Positions 9,033-17,143 of a stretch of 64,000 bases of DNA are shown here, piece by piece. Source of the stretch: Archangium primigenium (GTDB lineage Bacteria; Myxococcota; Myxococcia; Myxococcales; Myxococcaceae); the NCBI RefSeq assembly GCF_016904885.1, contig NZ_JADWYI010000001.1, forward strand, positions 3,534,001 to 3,598,000, given 5' to 3'. Position 1 is the stretch's first letter. Each line of letters begins with the position of its first letter. Position numbers and translations under genes: made by a program. Under the pieces are notes generated by a model that saw only the letters and a list, made by a program, of their open reading frames with translations, made no database searches and had not been told where the DNA came from.

Positions 9033-10328
9033 ATGCACGCGCTCTCGCTTCGTGAAGACCGTTTCCTGGAGGTGCTCCGGCGCCTCATCGCCCTGACGCC
9101 GAGGTTGCAGAACAACCCGGCCGCCAGCCTGGTGCCCGAGGAGCGGCTCGCGGCCCGGGTGGTGCTGGACGCCCTGGCGCCCCACATCCAGAGCGGCTTC
9201 CTCCAGGCCGAGTCCCTCGCGGCGCCGGGGTGCGAGGCACGTCCCAGTCTGGTCCTCACCGTGAAGGGCACTGGCGAGGGCTCGGTGGGTTTCGTGGGCG
9301 CGCACTTCGACGTGGTCCCCGCGGACGCGAAGGCCGAGGGGTGGGAGCGCGATCCCTTCACCTTGTGGGAGGGCCCCGGCGGCCTCCTCTACGGGCGCGG
9401 CGTCACCGACTGCCTGGGCCACGTGGCGGTGCTGACGGACCTGCTGGCGCAGCTCGCCGAGCACGGGGTGCGCCCGCGCCGCACGCTCAAGGTGGTGCTC
9501 ATCTCCAACGAGGAGGCCTCGGAGCTGCCGGGGCTGGGCCTGGGCTACGTGGCCGAGCAGGGTCGGCTCCGGGACCTGGTGGGCCAGCCCGTGTACTGGC
9601 TGGACAGCGCCAACTTTGGCCCCACCGTGGGCACGGGCGGCATCTCGCTGTGGGAGCTCAAGGTGAAGGGCGTGGGTGGGCACTCGGGCATGCCCCAGAA
9701 CTGCGTCAACGCGCTGGAGCTGGGCATGGCCGCGTCGCTGGAGCTGGCCCGCTGGTTCCACGCGCGTTTTCCCGCCACCGCTGACGAGAAGACCTGGGGC
9801 TTCCTCTCCTCCTCCAGCCTCAAGGCCACCGTGGTGGAGGGCGCCAATACCAAGGAGTCGAAGATCCCCGCCGAGGTGCTCCTGCGCGGCGACCTGCGCC
9901 TCACGCCCTTCCACGACCTGCAGGAGGTGCGCGCGGAGGTGGTGCGCTTCATGCGGGAGCTGGATGCGCGCCTCGAGCGCGGCGAGGCGCCCGAGGGCTT
10001 CCCCCGCATCCGGACGGCGGCGGGCCAGCGCGGCGCGCTCGAGTTCCGCTTCCTGGGCGAGGGCATGGAGGGCATCGCCTGCAGGTTGGACTCCCCGGGC
10101 CTGCACGCGCTCCAGGATGCGATGCGCGCGGTGCGGGGCGTGGAGCCCACGCCGTTCTCGCTCACCGGCTCGCTGCCGCTGGTGAAGGATCTGCAACGCC
10201 AGGGCTGTGACGTGCAGATCACCGGCTTCGGGGAGATGGCGTACTACCACGCGCCCAACGAGCAGGCCCGGCTGGAGGACTTCCGCCAGGGCTTCTCCAT
10301 CCTCCGCGAGCTGCTCACGCGACTGTGA
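9033..10328 (+). CDS. M20-family metallopeptidase / deacylase
   Basis: Protein of 431 residues related to ArgE, DapE and carboxypeptidase G2. Metal-site residues are visible: H-x-D in HFDVVPAD (about 91-93), the bridging Asp in GRGVTDCLGH (about 127), EE in SNEEASE (about 165) and a late His in YYHAPNEQ. The dimerisation domain carries GVGGHSGMPQNC, the GGHSG signature of the family. These enzymes hydrolyse amide bonds of N-acyl amino acids or small peptides in the cytoplasm; the substrate is not predictable here. The start is uncertain: an in-frame GTG at 9018 is the alternative, and neither has a convincing ribosome binding site. Confidence 0.88.
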   Translation: MHALSLREDRFLEVLRRLIALTPRLQNNPAASLVPEERLAARVVLDALAPHIQSGFLQAESLAAPGCEARPSLVLTVKGTGEGSVGFVGAHFDVVPADAKAEGWERDPFTLWEGPGGLLYGRGVTDCLGHVAVLTDLLAQLAEHGVRPRRTLKVVLISNEEASELPGLGLGYVAEQGRLRDLVGQPVYWLDSANFGPTVGTGGISLWELKVKGVGGHSGMPQNCVNALELGMAASLELARWFHARFPATADEKTWGFLSSSSLKATVVEGANTKESKIPAEVLLRGDLRLTPFHDLQEVRAEVVRFMRELDARLERGEAPEGFPRIRTAAGQRGALEFRFLGEGMEGIACRLDSPGLHALQDAMRAVRGVEPTPFSLTGSLPLVKDLQRQGCDVQITGFGEMAYYHAPNEQARLEDFRQGFSILRELLTRL

Positions 10329-10382
10329 ACCGCTGTCGTCACCGTCCTGGCATGCTCGGGGGCTCCACCGCCGGAGACCCCG

Positions 10383-11918
10383 ATGAAGACCCACCTGCCC
10401 GTCGTCCTCTCGTCCCTGCTGTTCCTGCTCGGCCCGGGCGCCGAGGCCCAACCGCTCTACAACGAGGTGCGCCAGAAGTCGGCGCACAACTCCTATCAAC
10501 GCGACGAGGCGCTGCTCGATCAGCTCGTCTATCACCGCGTGCGGTCGATCGAGTTCGACATCCACAATGGCAAGACGAGCTGGTCCAAGACGTCGGGCAA
10601 CTGGTACGTCTACCACGCGGATGTCGTCGACCATGAGACCACGTGCCACCGGTTCTCGGACTGTCTGGACGAGCTGCGCGCCTTCCACCTCGCCAACCCC
10701 CAGCACGAGGTGGTGACGGTCTGGGTGGACCTCAAGGACACTTTCGAGTCCGGCCGTCAGCCGCAGGACCTGGATGCCCGTATCACCGCGCACCTGCCCT
10801 CGGCGTGGCTGTTCAAGCCGTCGGACCTGCTGGCCGCCTGCCCGGGCGCCACGAGCCTCCAGGCGGCGGTGACGGGCGCCTGCCATTGGCCCTCCACCCA
10901 GGCGCTCCAGGGCCGGTTTCTCATCGCCCTCACCGGTGGGGACGTGTCCTCGTCCACCACCAAGCTCAACACCTACGTGGCCAATGGCGCCACGGCCACC
11001 AGCCGCGTGGCCTTCATCGCCCCGGATCTCACCCAGGCCTCGGCGGTGGGCGCGAAGAACTACGGGGTCGTCTTCAATTTGAAGAACGAGGACGCCACCC
11101 TGGCGTCCACCGTGTACCAGGCGGGCTTCATCAGCCGGGTGTGGGGCGTGAATGACGCGACGTCGTTCAGCCGGGCGGTGACGGCGAAGGCCAACCACAT
11201 CGGCACGGACAAGGTGAACCTCCACCAGGACCCCTGGACGGTGACGCACAACGCGCGCGGGTGGCCCTTCGGGTGCATCGAGTCCTGGCCCTGCGCGGGC
11301 TACCAGGAGCCGGGCGACGTCCTCGGTGTCGAGGTGAACTCCCAGGACATCTGGAGCGGCGCGGACAGCTTCCTGTTCGCCTCCGAGTCCAACGGCGCGG
11401 TGACGACGACCACCTGGACGGCGGCGGTGAACACCCCCAACAGCCACGTGGAGGAGTGGGCCAAGGGCTGTCTGATGGCGCGCGAGAGCACGGCCGCCAA
11501 CGCGCGCTACTTCGCGGTGTGCCGCGCGGCGGACCGCAACAAGCCGCGCATCCAGTACCGCGCGAGCGCGGGGGGCTCCTCCTCCGCGGCGGACGTGGAC
11601 CTCGTGCCCGCGGACACGGTGGACCCGGAGAGCGTGACGTTCCTGCGCCTCACGGTGCAGTACGACGGGGCGCAGACGTGCGCGTCGGGGTACGGCTCGC
11701 AGAACGGCGCCACGTGGAAGCTCATCGGCTCGCGCTGCTTCTCCGGACTGCTGGGCCAGCAGGGCGTGGCGGCAAGCTCCCACGGCGGCGGAACGGTGAA
11801 GTTCCTCTTCTCCGGCCTGAAGAAGGGCGCCACGCCCTACCGGCAGGGCTCCTTCCCGTCCAAGGGGGCGGTGGGCAGCGGGGTGAACGGGGGCCGCGTC
11901 TTCGACGGCATCTTCTGA
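10383..11918 (+). CDS. Secreted Ca2+-dependent PI-PLC-like phosphodiesterase
   Basis: Exported protein of 511 residues; the signal peptide ends near GAEAQ. The domain at about 25-350 resembles the calcium-dependent phosphatidylinositol-specific phospholipase C1-like family: the first active-site region is KSAHNSYQ, followed by SIEFDIHNGK (metal-binding Glu and Asp) and YHADVVDHETTCHRF with a candidate second His. The C-terminal 150 residues are beta-rich and may bind a surface or substrate. It sits 54 bp after the peptidase gene in the same direction. Cleavage of phosphoinositide-type head groups is the family role; the natural substrate is unknown. Confidence 0.85.
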   Translation: MKTHLPVVLSSLLFLLGPGAEAQPLYNEVRQKSAHNSYQRDEALLDQLVYHRVRSIEFDIHNGKTSWSKTSGNWYVYHADVVDHETTCHRFSDCLDELRAFHLANPQHEVVTVWVDLKDTFESGRQPQDLDARITAHLPSAWLFKPSDLLAACPGATSLQAAVTGACHWPSTQALQGRFLIALTGGDVSSSTTKLNTYVANGATATSRVAFIAPDLTQASAVGAKNYGVVFNLKNEDATLASTVYQAGFISRVWGVNDATSFSRAVTAKANHIGTDKVNLHQDPWTVTHNARGWPFGCIESWPCAGYQEPGDVLGVEVNSQDIWSGADSFLFASESNGAVTTTTWTAAVNTPNSHVEEWAKGCLMARESTAANARYFAVCRAADRNKPRIQYRASAGGSSSAADVDLVPADTVDPESVTFLRLTVQYDGAQTCASGYGSQNGATWKLIGSRCFSGLLGQQGVAASSHGGGTVKFLFSGLKKGATPYRQGSFPSKGAVGSGVNGGRVFDGIF

Positions 11919-12062
11919 ATCCCCGTTGGGGCCGCCCGGTAAGTCCTACAGGTTCCGGGCGGCATCCTCGCGGGTGTTGCGGCTCAACCCCTCGGAATCA
12001 CGCGGGTTTCGCGCCTCCGAGTCCCTGGCACGCGGACTGCTATGGATGGTGCTCACGAAGTC

Positions 12063-12152
12063 GGGGCAGGGCGGGGCAGGACGGGGATGGGGCAGGGCGG
12101 GACGGGGTTGGGGAGTCGACGGGGGGATGGGTTGTAGGGGGGTTGTAGGGGG
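12063..12152 (+). repeat. Tandem G-run tract (potential G-quadruplex)
   Basis: About ten runs of three to six G on the plus strand, separated by 1-7 bases (GGGGCAGGGCGGGGCAGGA and similar units, then two GGGGGGATGGG / TTGTAGGGG units). The tract has no coding sense on either strand and lies in the 450-bp gap between the PI-PLC gene and the SitA-type toxin gene. Confidence 0.6.
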
Positions 12153-12177
12153 ACGCGACACTTCGGGGGAAGTGGAG

Positions 12178-12229
12178 CAGGCAATGGATCGGGGGGGAGT
12201 CGCGGGGGCGGCTCCTCCCCGATTCATTT
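12178..12229 (+). repeat. 52-bp hairpin repeat, copy 1
   Basis: Begins CAGGCAATGGATCGGGG and ends CCCCGATTCATTT. It matches copy 2 (14121-14172) in the same orientation at 50 of 52 bases; both differences are G to T in the loop. The arms AATGGATCGGGGGGGAG and CTCCTCCCCGATTCATT pair fully if two G-U wobbles are allowed, so an RNA copy would form a 17-bp stem. The two copies bracket the toxin-immunity cassette. Confidence 0.85.
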
Positions 12230-12251
12230 GCGGGGTTGGTCCAAGTCAGCG

Positions 12252-12284
12252 GAGGTGTCGTTCGAGGCCAGCTCACGACACCTC
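12252..12284. promoter_or_regulatory. Perfect 10-bp inverted repeat in the toxin gene leader
   Basis: GAGGTGTCGT at 12252-12261 is the exact reverse complement of ACGACACCTC at 12275-12284, with a 13-base spacer. It lies about 85 bp before the SitA-type start codon. It could be an operator or an RNA hairpin. Confidence 0.55.
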
Positions 12285-12313
12285 GGTGGAGCGAAGGTTC
12301 GGGTGTAAGACCC

Positions 12314-12344
12314 GATGGGTGCTCAGCCAGGCTGACGACCCATC
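12314..12344 (+). promoter_or_regulatory. Leader hairpin before the toxin start codon
   Basis: GATGGGT (12314-12320) pairs with ACCCATC (12338-12344), and inside it TCAGCC and GGCTGA form a second stem around a very short loop. It ends 24 bp before the ATG at 12369, so it could affect ribosome access. No good Shine-Dalgarno is seen next to that ATG. Confidence 0.45.
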
Positions 12345-12368
12345 AGGGGCGCGCTCGGGGCGATTCCC

Positions 12369-13652
12369 ATGAAGCAGTGCTGTGCGGTGGTGGTGCTCGT
12401 TCTGCTCATCGCGTGTGGCGCGTCCTCCCGAGTCGTTCGCCTGGAGACAGGTACGACCGACGCGCTGGTCCTCATGCCTCGTTTCGAGGCCAAGCCCGTG
12501 GCGCTAGACCGCGGTGAGTTCGAGCAGGCCGTATCGATGCTCGCCCGGGAGGTGCGGCCCCCCACGCGGCCCCAGGACGCCGCCCAGCGGCTTTTCGAAG
12601 TGGCGGCGCGCAGCGGCTCGTACACGTACGAACCACGCAGCCGCCACCTCACGCCGCTCCCGACCGGCGAGCACCTGGAGAAACCCTCTTCGACACCGGA
12701 GATGAGGCTGACACGCGATTACCTCCGCTGGTGCGAGCACACGGGCAGGCCCGGGGACTGTCTGCGTCTGCTGACGGAGCGCCCCACCCTCAACGAGGAT
12801 GGCCGGTTCGCCCTGGCCCTGGCACTGGCCAAAGGCGCGGTGCTGGACGAGATGCTGGAGGCATTCAAGGACATGACGGACCCCCACGCCCTGGTGGCGG
12901 CGGTGCTTTGGACCTGGACCACGTACATGATTCTCGTCTCTATTCCCGACGTGACCATCTCCAAGGGGATCGCGGCGGTGATGACCGCCACCCTCATCTC
13001 CTACGTGGGGGTGGACACGTTCTGGGGCCTCATCGTCGGCTTCAAGCGGCTGATGGACGATGCGGACCGGGCCATGACGTTCAGCGCGCTGCGCGCCGCG
13101 GGCGAGCGCTACGGCCAACTCCTGGGCCACAACACGGCACGAGCCTTCGCCCTGCTGGCGATGGCTGCCCTCGGCAACACTGCATCAGGGCTGGCTGCGA
13201 GGGTGCCGAACCTGCCCGGGTCAAAGCAGGCGGCCGTACACGCCGAGACGCAATTGGGGCTTCGGCTCGCGGCGGTGAGCGAGGTGGAAATGGTCGCCGT
13301 GAGTGCCGAGACGGTCACCTTTGCCCTGGCGCCGGGCGCGGTGGCGATGACGGCACTCGGCGGGGGCGGAGAAGGACCGCGCGAAAACGCAGAGCTGAAA
13401 AACGTCTACAACGGACTGAGAAATACTCCTGGGTATCCAGTTCATTTCAAAAGCGCTCAGAACGGAACGACCAAGAACTCCATCTCCAGAAAAGAGCTGT
13501 TGGAGGAACTGAGGAAGATCGAGCCGGGCAACTGGCATAAAGTCTACAAGGACGGTTGGATTGGAAGTCAAGAAGTGTCCCTTCACTATTTCGAAAGTCC
13601 TTCGGGAAAAATCTTCGACTTCAAGATCAAGTTCGAATGGAGCAATCAATGA
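12369..13652 (+). CDS. sitA: SitA-family polymorphic toxin lipoprotein (outer membrane exchange toxin)
   Basis: Lipoprotein of 427 residues: a type II signal peptide with lipobox LIAC (Cys16). Residues about 20-335 form the conserved N-terminal region of SitA5/SitA6-type toxins as I remember them (RVVRLETG, YLRWCEHTGRPGDCLRLL, AFKDMTDPHALVAAVLWTWT, VGVDTFWGLIVGFKRL), including hydrophobic stretches near 180-215 and a Gly/Ala-rich end. The last 90 residues (from ENAELKNVYNG) have different, less GC-rich codon use and form the variable toxic tip; its activity is unknown. Known SitA proteins move between siblings by TraA-dependent outer membrane exchange and kill cells without the matching immunity. 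The ATGA overlap with the next gene and the hairpin repeats on both sides mark a cassette. Family confidence is high; the subfamily number is not certain. Confidence 0.82.
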   Translation: MKQCCAVVVLVLLIACGASSRVVRLETGTTDALVLMPRFEAKPVALDRGEFEQAVSMLAREVRPPTRPQDAAQRLFEVAARSGSYTYEPRSRHLTPLPTGEHLEKPSSTPEMRLTRDYLRWCEHTGRPGDCLRLLTERPTLNEDGRFALALALAKGAVLDEMLEAFKDMTDPHALVAAVLWTWTTYMILVSIPDVTISKGIAAVMTATLISYVGVDTFWGLIVGFKRLMDDADRAMTFSALRAAGERYGQLLGHNTARAFALLAMAALGNTASGLAARVPNLPGSKQAAVHAETQLGLRLAAVSEVEMVAVSAETVTFALAPGAVAMTALGGGGEGPRENAELKNVYNGLRNTPGYPVHFKSAQNGTTKNSISRKELLEELRKIEPGNWHKVYKDGWIGSQEVSLHYFESPSGKIFDFKIKFEWSNQ

Positions 13653-14032
13653 GTGGAAATTCGCCTGGGCACTCGGATTCCCAAATGGAACTGTCTCTCC
13701 GCGCAAGAGGGGCCGATGATGCGCAGATGCTCATCACCATCGCCGCTCTTGGGATGTGTCGAGCGCTGACCTCCGGAACTCTGAATTCGGAGTACGCTTG
13801 TCAGCGGCTTTTCGGGCCGGCCTTGCTGACGCGCCTCAACCAAATGAACGCGTGTGATGAGCTTCGGCTCGCCATCCACATGGCCACCGAGCTCGAAGAT
13901 GTCGCGAACCTCGTTCCGGACAAATTGGCCAATGCGCTCGCAGACATCGAGGGCGAGTTGATGAAAGCGCTGGCACGGCTCTCCGCGGAATGGCCCGCTG
14001 GAGAAAAATGGTTGGTGCGTGCCGAGACATGA
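13649..14032 (+). CDS. Putative SitI-type immunity protein
   Basis: Small soluble protein of 127 residues, overlapping the toxin stop by 4 bp (ATGA, 13649-13652) with GGAG at 13639-13642 as ribosome binding site. An in-frame ATG at 13637 is an alternative. Sequence is largely helical: AQMLITIAALGMCRALTSG, CQRLFGPALL, HMATELEDVANLVPDKL. The ELED motif and spacing recall small DUF3969-type proteins, which I hold as a weak assignment. Its job as the antidote to the upstream toxin is inferred from position and coupling; no toxic or transport features are present. Confidence 0.7.
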   Translation: MSGNSPGHSDSQMELSLRARGADDAQMLITIAALGMCRALTSGTLNSEYACQRLFGPALLTRLNQMNACDELRLAIHMATELEDVANLVPDKLANALADIEGELMKALARLSAEWPAGEKWLVRAET

Positions 14033-14120
14033 GCAGCACGCATCAACCTGAAACTCGTCTCTTGAGGATGCCGCGCCGCATGAGCCGGACCTCCGTTCAG
14101 GGCAGCCCGGCTCAAGCCCA

Positions 14121-14172
14121 CAGGCAATGGATCGGGGGGGAGTCGCGGTGTCGGCTCCTCCCCGATTCATTT
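14121..14172 (+). repeat. 52-bp hairpin repeat, copy 2
   Basis: Second copy of the element at 12178-12229, 89 bp after the immunity gene. It is followed by TTAG, so the stem runs into a short T tract and might act as a transcription terminator; copy 1 lacks the T tract. Near identity in both stems across almost 2 kb suggests a mobile or recombination-maintained element rather than two independent terminators. Confidence 0.85.
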
Positions 14173-14216
14173 TAGAGGGTTTTGAGTTCTGGTTGGATCG
14201 ACTGGCGCCCCTCTGC

Positions 14217-16007
14217 TCAACGCATCTCGGCGGTAGGTCCGCCAACAGCACCCACCGCGCCGCGTTGAGCCATCGCCAACGATTCCCGGTACTCGCGCGC
14301 CTCTGCCGCCATCGTGAATGAGGCCTGGAGTCCTTTGGCCGCCACGAGGTCTCGCAGTTCGAGGACAGAGACCCGGAAGAACTCCTTCCTGAGGTTGACG
14401 CGATTGAGCCTTCGATCCTCGAAGTGCTTATGAAGCTCGCGCTCCAGGCTGGGGGCATCGTCGGCCGTGATCATCGCGTGCACATCGAACTCGAACGGAA
14501 CGGAGGCATCGCCCAGTTCGTAGACGCGATCCATCGGATCGAGACGGCGGGTCATCCCAATTTTCAAAATGCCATCTCCGAAGGACCCCACATTCGAGAT
14601 GATGTACACGTTGCCGGAGCGTGTTTGCTCGGCCATCGACTTCGCTCTGACATTCTTGGCTTCTGCTTCCGCCAATCGTCGGTTCAACTCGTCGACCTTC
14701 TGCTGAATGCGGGCACGCTCTTCGGCCGACGCGGACTCGACTTCGGCACGCGCCTTCTCCAGTGCTTTGGCCAAGACCTCTTCCTCTTTTTGCGCCTCCT
14801 TCATGACGCGCTCCGCTTCGCGTCGCGCCTTCTCTTCCTCTCGAATCTGTTCCTGGATCCGGCGCTGCTCCTCCCGCTCACGCAGGCGGAGTTCCTGCGC
14901 CGTCACTGCCCACTTCAGCTCTTCGAGCCTCGCCGAAAGGTACGCCTCCAGGATTCGTGCATTGCGGAAGGCCTCTCCGTTGAGGTTGACCAAAGCGAAG
15001 GCGTCCCGAATCTCCTGCTCAAGCGTTCCGTGATTGTCGCTCCGGGTCCTTGAGAGAATTCCGTCTACGCGACCATTGAATGCGTCGATGACGAATCGGA
15101 TCGCGGTTTCTTTCCGCTTGGCTTCCGCATAGTCACATTCCGCGGCGTGTCCTTCCTCGACCATGCGTCGGGACTGATCCCGGGCCGACTTCAACTTGAC
15201 GCCTGCCTCCAGATGGCCAAAGTCCGAAGACAGTTCATCGAGAAGGCTTCGCGTTGGAACGACGTACCTGTCTCCATAGCCTTCAATGACGTTGCGGATC
15301 GCGCGGACAGCCTGCTCCAACGAATCCTTCTCCCGCAGGGCGATGTACGCATTTCCCGCAACCCGTTCAGCGCTCTTATGGGCTTCGTCCAAGATCCTTC
15401 GCGCATCGTGGGTTGCCTTGCCGAGGATGGAGTCCGCTTCTGCTCGCAGTTCCTTGAGCTTGTGGCTTGCCTCTTGAAGCTCGATTGCGCTTCGGGCTTT
15501 GGATGCCGTGGAAAAGGTGTCAGCCTGCTGTTTGAGGAGACTTGCGAGCTTGAGCGCCTCGTCGAGAGCTTGCTTGGTTTCTTGTTCCGCGTTCGCGAGC
15601 CCTTGGAACCTCAACAGAGGTTCATAGGTCGCCAGGGCCTTTCTGAATTCTTCCTCGAAATAGGCTCGAGCCTGTTCTGCTTCGGCTTTCGCCTTTTTCC
15701 GCTCAAGCAGCAGCTCCGCATCCACTTGACTGAGCCTTTTGCTGACCTCCCGTTTGAGCCGCTCCCGCTCGGCAAGGGATTCAGCTTGTACGGCTTTACG
15801 CTCGCGCGCTGACTCCGCCTCCACGGCCTCGACTTTTTTGCTGACCTCCTGCTTGAGACGCAGCTGTTCGGTAAGCGCATCCGCCCGGTAGCTTGTGAAC
15901 TTCTGTTCGACTTCCGCTAATGATTGCTGCGCCTTTTCCCACCGTGCTCGTAACGCGAGCGCCCAAATCATGACTGCGACGAATATCGACCCAAATAGAA
16001 AGTCCAT
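14217..16007 (-). CDS. DUF4041-type coiled-coil protein with C-terminal GIY-YIG (T5orf172/Mug113) nuclease-like domain
   Basis: Protein of 596 residues: one N-terminal membrane helix (about 3-20, FLFGSIFVAVMIWALALRA), a long charged coiled coil (about 25-140), a middle domain of the DUF4041 type (about 170-370), a second coiled coil rich in E/R/K (about 375-460), and a GIY-YIG-like domain (about 465-560) with VYIISN, GDGILKIGMTRR and the later Glu in SLERELHKHF. Such proteins occur in phages, prophages and defence or mobile regions. The helix suggests membrane attachment. It is second in a two-gene minus-strand operon, 21 bp after its partner. The pair has lower GC and more mixed codon use than the flanking genes, which suggests transfer. 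Confidence 0.82.
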   Translation of the reverse strand: MDFLFGSIFVAVMIWALALRARWEKAQQSLAEVEQKFTSYRADALTEQLRLKQEVSKKVEAVEAESARERKAVQAESLAERERLKREVSKRLSQVDAELLLERKKAKAEAEQARAYFEEEFRKALATYEPLLRFQGLANAEQETKQALDEALKLASLLKQQADTFSTASKARSAIELQEASHKLKELRAEADSILGKATHDARRILDEAHKSAERVAGNAYIALREKDSLEQAVRAIRNVIEGYGDRYVVPTRSLLDELSSDFGHLEAGVKLKSARDQSRRMVEEGHAAECDYAEAKRKETAIRFVIDAFNGRVDGILSRTRSDNHGTLEQEIRDAFALVNLNGEAFRNARILEAYLSARLEELKWAVTAQELRLREREEQRRIQEQIREEEKARREAERVMKEAQKEEEVLAKALEKARAEVESASAEERARIQQKVDELNRRLAEAEAKNVRAKSMAEQTRSGNVYIISNVGSFGDGILKIGMTRRLDPMDRVYELGDASVPFEFDVHAMITADDAPSLERELHKHFEDRRLNRVNLRKEFFRVSVLELRDLVAAKGLQASFTMAAEAREYRESLAMAQRGAVGAVGGPTAEMR

Positions 16008-16028
16008 TATGACTGTCCCCCACAGTGC

Positions 16029-17003
16029 CTACTCAAGGTCCTCGAGGACCTGTTTCGCGATTTCGATTGTCGACTGGAGCGAGCTGACGGGTTCGGTGAA
16101 ATAAACGTCCGACGAAGAAAAGGCGACGATAGGTTGGAACGCACCGGTACGACGAGATGCCTTGAAGTTCGTTCGAGTTTGCAGACCATCCAACGCGTCT
16201 GACGGATCGAGAGTCTCAAACGGTAGACCCTCTAGCTGTTTTCGATGAATGATCGTAGAGAGAACGGGGGTCGGCGCCGGGAACCCGTCAGCCGAATATG
16301 CCGTGAGAAGAACTGCCTTCACAGGCAGGAGCGCATGAACCTCACGTGCTAATCTCAAGACCCATGAGCAAACGTAGTCCTGATAGAGTTCAATGAATTG
16401 GATGCGGGGTATGACCTTCGTCGATAGCTTTCCGGTCGAGGTCAGTGTTTGAACCTCGGTCGGTAGAATGGCCGAACCCTGAGCCGTAATATTTACCTCG
16501 ACGAGATGGGGCGAACGAACTTGGAAGTTCGATTCAATCTCGCCAAGGCGCGCGATGGAATCAGTGTGGGCTTCCTGTAGAACGCGCAGGTAGCTTTCGG
16601 AGTCTCCCCGAAGAATGCCTTTTGCCAGTGCGACAGAGTCGGCATGCTCCAGTGCCTCTGCATGAAAGGATTTTTGTTCGGAGTGGAACCGGTTTGAATC
16701 CTCCGTCACCGCGAATAGCATGCTTGGCGATTGTGCCGAGGGTACGTCGAAAAGAGAGAGTAAACGGTTTCGGCGGTCGGCTGAGCGTTCCGCCCAATGT
16801 GTGCGTTGTACTGGCACAGGAGGCAGACTGGCCGCGAGCGCTCGCCAATCGATAGGCGTACTGCATGCCTTGTGCGCCGACTTCAGTTCCTCGATTCGAG
16901 CCTTGCTCTCCTCTGCGGACTGGTGCGCAAGGCGCCGCTGATTCTTTTGCTCTTGTTCCTTTGCTGCCTTCTTTAACGTTGACGCGTAGGAGTTGCGGCC
17001 CAT
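16029..17003 (-). CDS. Hypothetical protein, partner of the DUF4041/GIY-YIG protein
   Basis: A 324-residue protein from the ATG at 17003, chosen for its strong ribosome binding site (AAGGGGGA seven bases upstream); longer versions read into antisense sequence. The first 45 residues are a charged helix (TLKKAAKEQEQKNQRRLAHQ). The rest alternates helices and strands with conserved-looking HSEQKSFHAEALEHAD and VLLTAYSADGFPAPTPVLST. No signal peptide, membrane helix or known motif was recognised. It is first in the operon with the DUF4041 gene and shares its lower GC. Function unknown. Confidence 0.75.
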   Translation of the reverse strand: MGRNSYASTLKKAAKEQEQKNQRRLAHQSAEESKARIEELKSAHKACSTPIDWRALAASLPPVPVQRTHWAERSADRRNRLLSLFDVPSAQSPSMLFAVTEDSNRFHSEQKSFHAEALEHADSVALAKGILRGDSESYLRVLQEAHTDSIARLGEIESNFQVRSPHLVEVNITAQGSAILPTEVQTLTSTGKLSTKVIPRIQFIELYQDYVCSWVLRLAREVHALLPVKAVLLTAYSADGFPAPTPVLSTIIHRKQLEGLPFETLDPSDALDGLQTRTNFKASRRTGAFQPIVAFSSSDVYFTEPVSSLQSTIEIAKQVLEDLE

Positions 17004-17143
17004 CAATTTCCCCCTTCGGATGCCAATCGGCTGCGGCACCCTTGGCCTCCAGGCTACCCGCAGTGTGCGGTCCGGGAAAATGGCCCAGGACCGGCGCGCG
17101 AGGGAGCGGGCGGGTACGAAGGGGGGGGAATCGGGCCCGCGGG

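Noticed and set aside
12063-12152. CRISPR or regular tandem array
   Set aside because: G runs have irregular spacing and there are no constant spacers or repeat units; no CRISPR array was seen anywhere in the window.
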